A DNA stretch of 9,953 nt, taken from positions 1 through 9,953 of the forward strand of contig JBJEQH010000159.1 of the NCBI GenBank assembly GCA_051881655.1. Direction: 5' to 3'. Source of the DNA: Heritagella sp051881655 (GTDB lineage: Bacteria > Bacillota > Clostridia > Oscillospirales > Acutalibacteraceae). The translations under genes were made by a program, and so were the position numbers. Under the pieces are notes generated by a model. That model worked only from the letters and a program-made list of their open reading frames with translations, ran no database searches and had not been told where the DNA came from. Of this stretch, positions 7,093-9,953 are shown one piece after another. Each line of letters starts with the position of its first letter. Position 1 is the first letter of the stretch.

Positions 7093-9387
7093 TCAATAAC
7101 AGCCACAGTGCTGCAGCGGCACATTGGGGTATTTCTTGCGCAGCTCCTCCAGCTTTTCCAGGCTGACCGGTTCACCGGCGCGCCGCCCGCAGCGGGGGCA
7201 AACCTCGTCGATAATACCGTTATAGCCGCACACCGGATCGCGGTCCACCGGATGGTTCACCGAGCCGTAGCCGATTCCGGATTCCTTCATGCAGCGGATG
7301 ACAGCCTCGAAAGCATCCAGGTTCTTGCATACGTCGCCGTCCAGCTCCACATAGCTGATGTGGCCCGCATTGGTCAGCGCGTGATAGGGCGCCTCGGTGC
7401 GGATCTTCTGGAAGGCATTGATCGGATAATAAACCGGAACATGGAACGAGTTGGTATAGTAATCGCGGTCGGTAATCCCGGGAATTTTCCCGTACTTTTT
7501 CGCGTCGATCCGCACAAAACGTCCGCTCAGCCCCTCGGCCGGCGTGGCCAGCAGCGACCAGTTCAGCTTGGTTTTTTCGCTCTCCTCGTCCATACGGGAG
7601 CGCATATGCCCGATAATCGACAATCCCAGCTTCTGGCTCTCTTCGCTCTCGCCGTGGTGCTTGCCGGTCAGGGCCACCAGCGTCTCGGCCAGGCCGATAA
7701 AGCCGATGCTCAGCGTGCCGTGCTTGAGCACTTCCTCCACCGTATCATAACGGCTGAGCTTCTCCGAGTCGATCCAGACACCCTGCCCCATGAGGAAGGG
7801 ATAGTTGTACACCTTTTTGCTGCACTGGATTTTGAAACGGTGCAGCAACTGCTCAATGCACAGGTCAATCCGGTCGTCCAGCATCTGGAAGAATTTATTC
7901 AGATCCCCGTGGGCCTCGATGCCCAGCCGCGGCAGGTTGATGGTGGTAAAGCTGAGGTTTCCGCGGCCGCAGGTAATCTCCCGGCTGGGATCGTACACAT
8001 TGCCCATCACGCGGGTACGGCAGCCCATGTAGGCCACCTCGGTATTGTAATCGCCCTTTTTGTAATACTGGGCATTAAACGGGGCATCCAAAAAGCTGAA
8101 GTTCGGGAACAGGCGCTTGGCCGATACGCGGATCGCCATTTTGAAAAGGTCGTAGTTGGGATCCCCTTCGTTGTAGTTGATGCCCTCTTTCACCTTGAAA
8201 ATCTGCACCGGGAAGATCGGCGTCTCCCCACCTCCCAGACCAGCCTCGGTGGCCTCCAGCAGGTTCCGGATGGCCATGCGCCCCTCGGGCGTCGTATCCG
8301 TGCCATAGTTCAGAGAGGAGAACGGAACCTGAGCGCCCGCACGGGAGTTCATGGTATTCAGATTGTGTACCAGCGCTTCCATCGCCTGATAGGTGGCGTT
8401 ATCGGTCTCGCTGTACGCGTTCTTTTCACAGTAATTTGCCAGCTTCCCAGCGTCTTCCGGCGTGAACATCCCGTGCATCTTTTCCACAAGATAGTCCGCG
8501 AGCTTTCTGCCGTAAACAGCGGCATTTCCCAGGGTTACTTCCTGTCCCAGATCCTCTTTGATCGCCGCAGTCATGTCCTCGGCCTCTGCGGCCCCCATGG
8601 CAAAACGAACCTGCAGATACTGGGCAATGGATTTAAAATACTGCTTCCGGAAGGTCTTGGCAACACCGGGCGCCATGGCATAGTCAAAATTGGGAATGCT
8701 CTGGCCGCCGTGCATTTCGTTCTGGTTGGCCTGAATAGCAATACAGCACAGCGCCGAATAGCTGCGGATATCATTGGGCTCACGCAGATAGCCGTGGCCC
8801 GTGGAGAACCCGTTTTTAAAGAGCTTGAGCAGATTGATCTGGCAGCAGGTCTCCGTCAGCGCATAAAAGTCCTTGTCGTGGATGTGGATATCGCCGTTAA
8901 TATGGGCCCTGGCAATCTCGCTGGGGATCACATACTCGTCGTAGAACGCCTTGGCACCCTCCGAGCCGTACTTCAGCATGGTACCCATGGCGGTATCCGC
9001 GTCAATATTCGCATTTTCACGCTTTAAGTCCACTTCCGAGCTGGGCTGGAACGTCAGATTCTCATAGATCTTCATCAGACTGGCGTTCATCTCGCGCATT
9101 TTCTGATGTTCGGCGCGATACAGAATGTACGCCTTCGCCGTTTTGGGAAGATCGCTCTCAATCAGCTTTTCTTCCACAATATCCTGAATCTGCTCGACAT
9201 TCGGGACTTCTTCGCCCATCCGGCCGTCGTTCAGAGCATCCACCACCCGGCCCGTCACACGGTCCAGATCGTTGTCACTCATTTTCTCCCCGGAAATATG
9301 GGAATTGGCCTTTAAAATGGCATTGCGGATTTTGCTGGCGTCAAACAACACAATTTCGCCGTTGCGCTTCATAATGGTCTGGATCAT
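7093..9387 (-). CDS. nrdD: Anaerobic (class III) ribonucleoside-triphosphate reductase without its radical tail
   Basis: Reduces ribonucleotides to deoxyribonucleotides in the absence of oxygen. 764 residues from ATG 9387. Seen: N-terminal ATP-cone (about 4-95, MKRNGEIVLFDASKI onward), which senses ATP/dATP. The catalytic domain carries INGDIHIHDKDFY (163-175), NEMHGGQSIPNFD (223-235), FPNFSFLDAPFN (427-438) and MGCRTRV (454-460), where Cys456 is the expected thiyl cysteine. The C-terminus has a cysteine motif, C720-x9-C730-x2-C733. Missing: the RxxGY radical loop that should follow CGRR. The protein instead continues for about 28 residues and ends HCGCY, with Cys761 and Cys763 perhaps completing a metal site. 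The radical loop is encoded separately downstream. Start choice: AGAGGGG lies 11 bases upstream and the next residues begin the ATP-cone; the frame is open further upstream, but those starts lack ribosome sites. No nrdG is in the window. Confidence 0.95.
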   Translation of the reverse strand: MIQTIMKRNGEIVLFDASKIRNAILKANSHISGEKMSDNDLDRVTGRVVDALNDGRMGEEVPNVEQIQDIVEEKLIESDLPKTAKAYILYRAEHQKMREMNASLMKIYENLTFQPSSEVDLKRENANIDADTAMGTMLKYGSEGAKAFYDEYVIPSEIARAHINGDIHIHDKDFYALTETCCQINLLKLFKNGFSTGHGYLREPNDIRSYSALCCIAIQANQNEMHGGQSIPNFDYAMAPGVAKTFRKQYFKSIAQYLQVRFAMGAAEAEDMTAAIKEDLGQEVTLGNAAVYGRKLADYLVEKMHGMFTPEDAGKLANYCEKNAYSETDNATYQAMEALVHNLNTMNSRAGAQVPFSSLNYGTDTTPEGRMAIRNLLEATEAGLGGGETPIFPVQIFKVKEGINYNEGDPNYDLFKMAIRVSAKRLFPNFSFLDAPFNAQYYKKGDYNTEVAYMGCRTRVMGNVYDPSREITCGRGNLSFTTINLPRLGIEAHGDLNKFFQMLDDRIDLCIEQLLHRFKIQCSKKVYNYPFLMGQGVWIDSEKLSRYDTVEEVLKHGTLSIGFIGLAETLVALTGKHHGESEESQKLGLSIIGHMRSRMDEESEKTKLNWSLLATPAEGLSGRFVRIDAKKYGKIPGITDRDYYTNSFHVPVYYPINAFQKIRTEAPYHALTNAGHISYVELDGDVCKNLDAFEAVIRCMKESGIGYGSVNHPVDRDPVCGYNGIIDEVCPRCGRRAGEPVSLEKLEELRKKYPNVPLQHCGCY

Positions 9388-9486
9388 GGAACTGTTTACC
9401 CCTCTCCTATGGTTCATCGTCTTTCGTATTCCAGCCGCACATTTTCCAGAACATTTCCTGCCGCGCAGCTTTTCGGGAATCCTCAG

Positions 9487-9536
9487 TTTTCTGCTTTCAC
9501 ACACCACAACATGTTGTGGTGTGTGAAAGCAGAAAA
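9487..9536. repeat. Perfect 50-bp palindrome in the nrdD leader
   Basis: Two 25-base arms (9487-9511 and 9512-9536) are exact reverse complements with no spacer, centred on AACATGTT. The arm reads TTTTCTGCTTTCACACACC plus ACAACA. No T-tract follows on either strand, so it is not a standard terminator. Its central 16 bases, CCACAACATGTTGTGG, resemble an NrdR box. It may be a regulator site, a strong RNA hairpin in the leader, a small mobile or repeat element, or a fold-back assembly artefact. Confidence 0.9.
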
Positions 9537-9588
9537 GAAAGCGTCTACTATCATAGCGTACTGCCGATGAAAAAGCAAGAGCTTTTTC

Positions 9589-9624
9589 AAAAAAAGAAGA
9601 AATTGGGAGGTTTGATTCCCTCCC
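9589..9624 (-). terminator. Possible attenuator hairpin in the nrdD leader
   Basis: On the minus strand GGGAGG and CCTCCC (9619-9624 with 9605-9610) form a 6-bp GC-rich stem with an 8-base loop. A pyrimidine run rich in T follows, including seven consecutive T (9589-9595). The T-tract is interrupted by A and C near the stem, so efficiency is doubtful. It could permit conditional termination before nrdD. Confidence 0.35.
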
Positions 9625-9637
9625 CTATATATTCGGT
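9622..9637. promoter_or_regulatory. NrdR-box-like site 1
   Basis: CCCCTATATATTCGGT matches the NrdR consensus, roughly ACACWATATATWGTGT, at 12 of 16 positions. It starts exactly 32 bases from the second box, the helical spacing usual for paired NrdR sites. NrdR represses ribonucleotide reductase operons when dATP is plentiful. Confidence 0.55.
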
Positions 9638-9653
9638 TTTCTCTTTATCAGTG

Positions 9654-9669
9654 CCCCTATATATAGTAT
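9654..9669. promoter_or_regulatory. NrdR-box-like site 2, overlapping the nrdD -10 region
   Basis: CCCCTATATATAGTAT matches the NrdR consensus at 13 of 16 positions. It overlaps the -10 hexamer and predicted start of transcription of nrdD, so bound NrdR would block RNA polymerase. It pairs with the box at 9622-9637. Confidence 0.6.
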
Positions 9670-9695
9670 AATACCCGATATTTCGGATTTGTCAA
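9668..9695 (-). promoter_or_regulatory. Promoter of the nrdD operon
   Basis: On the minus strand an exact TTGACA (-35, 9690-9695) is followed after 16 bases by TATTAT (9668-9673). TATACT (9665-9670) is a less likely -10 at 19 bases. The predicted start is near 9661. The two NrdR-like boxes lie over and just downstream of the -10. Confidence 0.75.
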
Positions 9696-9847
9696 GAAGC
9701 GCACTCTATGTATATTCCCTATTGTTATCGTCAATTTTTGTAAATTCCTCCGAAAAGAAATTCTATTTTTCTTTATACTATATTTTGTGGTTTCTCACAG
9801 TGTCCATGCCTGCGGTGAAAAGCCACCTTTGCTCATCCCCTGCGGCG

Positions 9848-9885
9848 AAAAAAGCCGGTTTTTCCTTTCAGAACGAAAAACCGGC
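9848..9885 (-). terminator. Intrinsic terminator for a minus-strand gene to the right
   Basis: An 11-bp perfect stem GCCGGTTTTTC / GAAAAACCGGC (9854-9864 with 9875-9885) and a 10-base loop are followed on the minus strand by six T (9848-9853). It points away from the window edge at 9953, so it should end a gene whose last codons lie near that edge. It also insulates the nrdD promoter. Confidence 0.82.
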
Positions 9886-9915
9886 CAAAAGGGGGAAGAA
9901 ACGAAAAAACAAAGG

Positions 9916-9951
9916 TCACTTCTGCTCTTTTTCCTCTGGGGAAGGGTGCTT
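9916..9951 (-). CDS. Possible last codons of an upstream minus-strand gene (partial)
   Basis: One minus-strand frame entering from the right edge codes KHPSPEEKEQK and stops at TGA 9916-9918, 30 bases before the terminator at 9848-9885. A charged tail followed by a terminator fits the end of a gene, but eleven codons cannot show coding or identity. The other two frames read past the terminator and are less likely. Confidence 0.3.
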   Translation of the reverse strand, partial: KHPSPEEKEQK

Positions 9952-9953
9952 CC

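Larger units (their letters stand above)
9388..9661 (-). other. Long 5' leader of nrdD
   Basis: About 270 bases separate the predicted transcription start from the nrdD ATG. The stretch holds one NrdR-like box, a terminator-like hairpin and the 50-bp palindrome, listed separately. The nrdD reading frame stays open through most of it (back to a TAG at about 9625-9627), with possible starts at GTG 9507 and ATG 9417. I see no ribosome site for these and no recognisable extra domain, so I read it as untranslated. Confidence 0.5.

Noticed and set aside
7084..9027. 647-codon open frame on the plus strand opposite nrdD
   Set aside because: It lies wholly antisense to a clearly conserved nrdD, has no ribosome site and reads as low-complexity H/Q/R/G/V-rich protein, as expected from the opposite strand of a GC-rich gene.
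9388..9507. N-terminal extension of nrdD in the same open frame (GTG 9507 or ATG 9417)
   Set aside because: No ribosome site at either start, the added residues show no domain, and the ATP-cone begins right after ATG 9387, which has AGAGGGG upstream.
9809..9856. Two imperfect direct repeats CCTGCGG(T/C)GAAAA..GCC, about 30 bp apart
   Set aside because: Only two short copies, with the second merging into the terminator; too little for a repeat array or CRISPR.

Overview
The window looks like a low-to-mid-GC Firmicutes chromosome, most likely an anaerobic Clostridia (Oscillospirales/Ruminococcaceae-like). The evidence is the gene order (DUF177-rpmF, DUF512-der-plsY), a class III anaerobic ribonucleotide reductase, a MurT/GatD-type pair and strong AAGGAGG ribosome sites. 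The species is inferred from gene content only. I see no rRNA, tRNA, CRISPR array or insertion sequence.

Left part (1-4350, minus strand). A strict-consensus promoter (about 4238-4266) drives a DUF177/YceD gene and rpmF (ribosomal protein L32), ending at an intrinsic terminator (3408-3438). Next come a PDZ/radical-SAM DUF512 protein, overlapped by der (tandem GTPase for 50S assembly), then plsY (acyl-phosphate glycerol-3-phosphate acyltransferase), which runs off the left edge a few residues before its expected end. These are housekeeping genes for ribosome assembly and phospholipid synthesis.

Centre (4322-6624, plus strand). A divergent promoter drives a two-gene operon coding for a MurT-like Mur ligase and a GatD-like class I glutamine amidotransferase, with a 4-base ATGA overlap. 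The fold-level motifs are present. By my alignment to remembered S. aureus sequences, however, the glutaminase residues are gone: GatD Cys94 becomes Gly, His189 becomes Ile, Arg128 is lost, and the MurT catalytic Asp becomes Glu. This appears to be a divergent pair that has lost canonical glutamine-dependent amidation. The operon ends at a strong bidirectional terminator shared with the converging nrdD operon.

Right part (6642-9700, minus strand). nrdD (class III ribonucleotide reductase) has an ATP-cone and the catalytic domain but no C-terminal glycyl-radical segment. That segment is instead encoded by two tandem 53-codon genes just downstream, each with its own strong ribosome site. The two copies share a 24-residue identical core despite many synonymous changes. 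This is a split reductase with a duplicated detachable radical module. Upstream of nrdD lie a good promoter, two NrdR-box-like sites 32 bp apart, a long leader with a possible attenuator hairpin, and a perfect 50-bp palindrome.

The far right end holds a terminator and possibly the last codons of another minus-strand gene.
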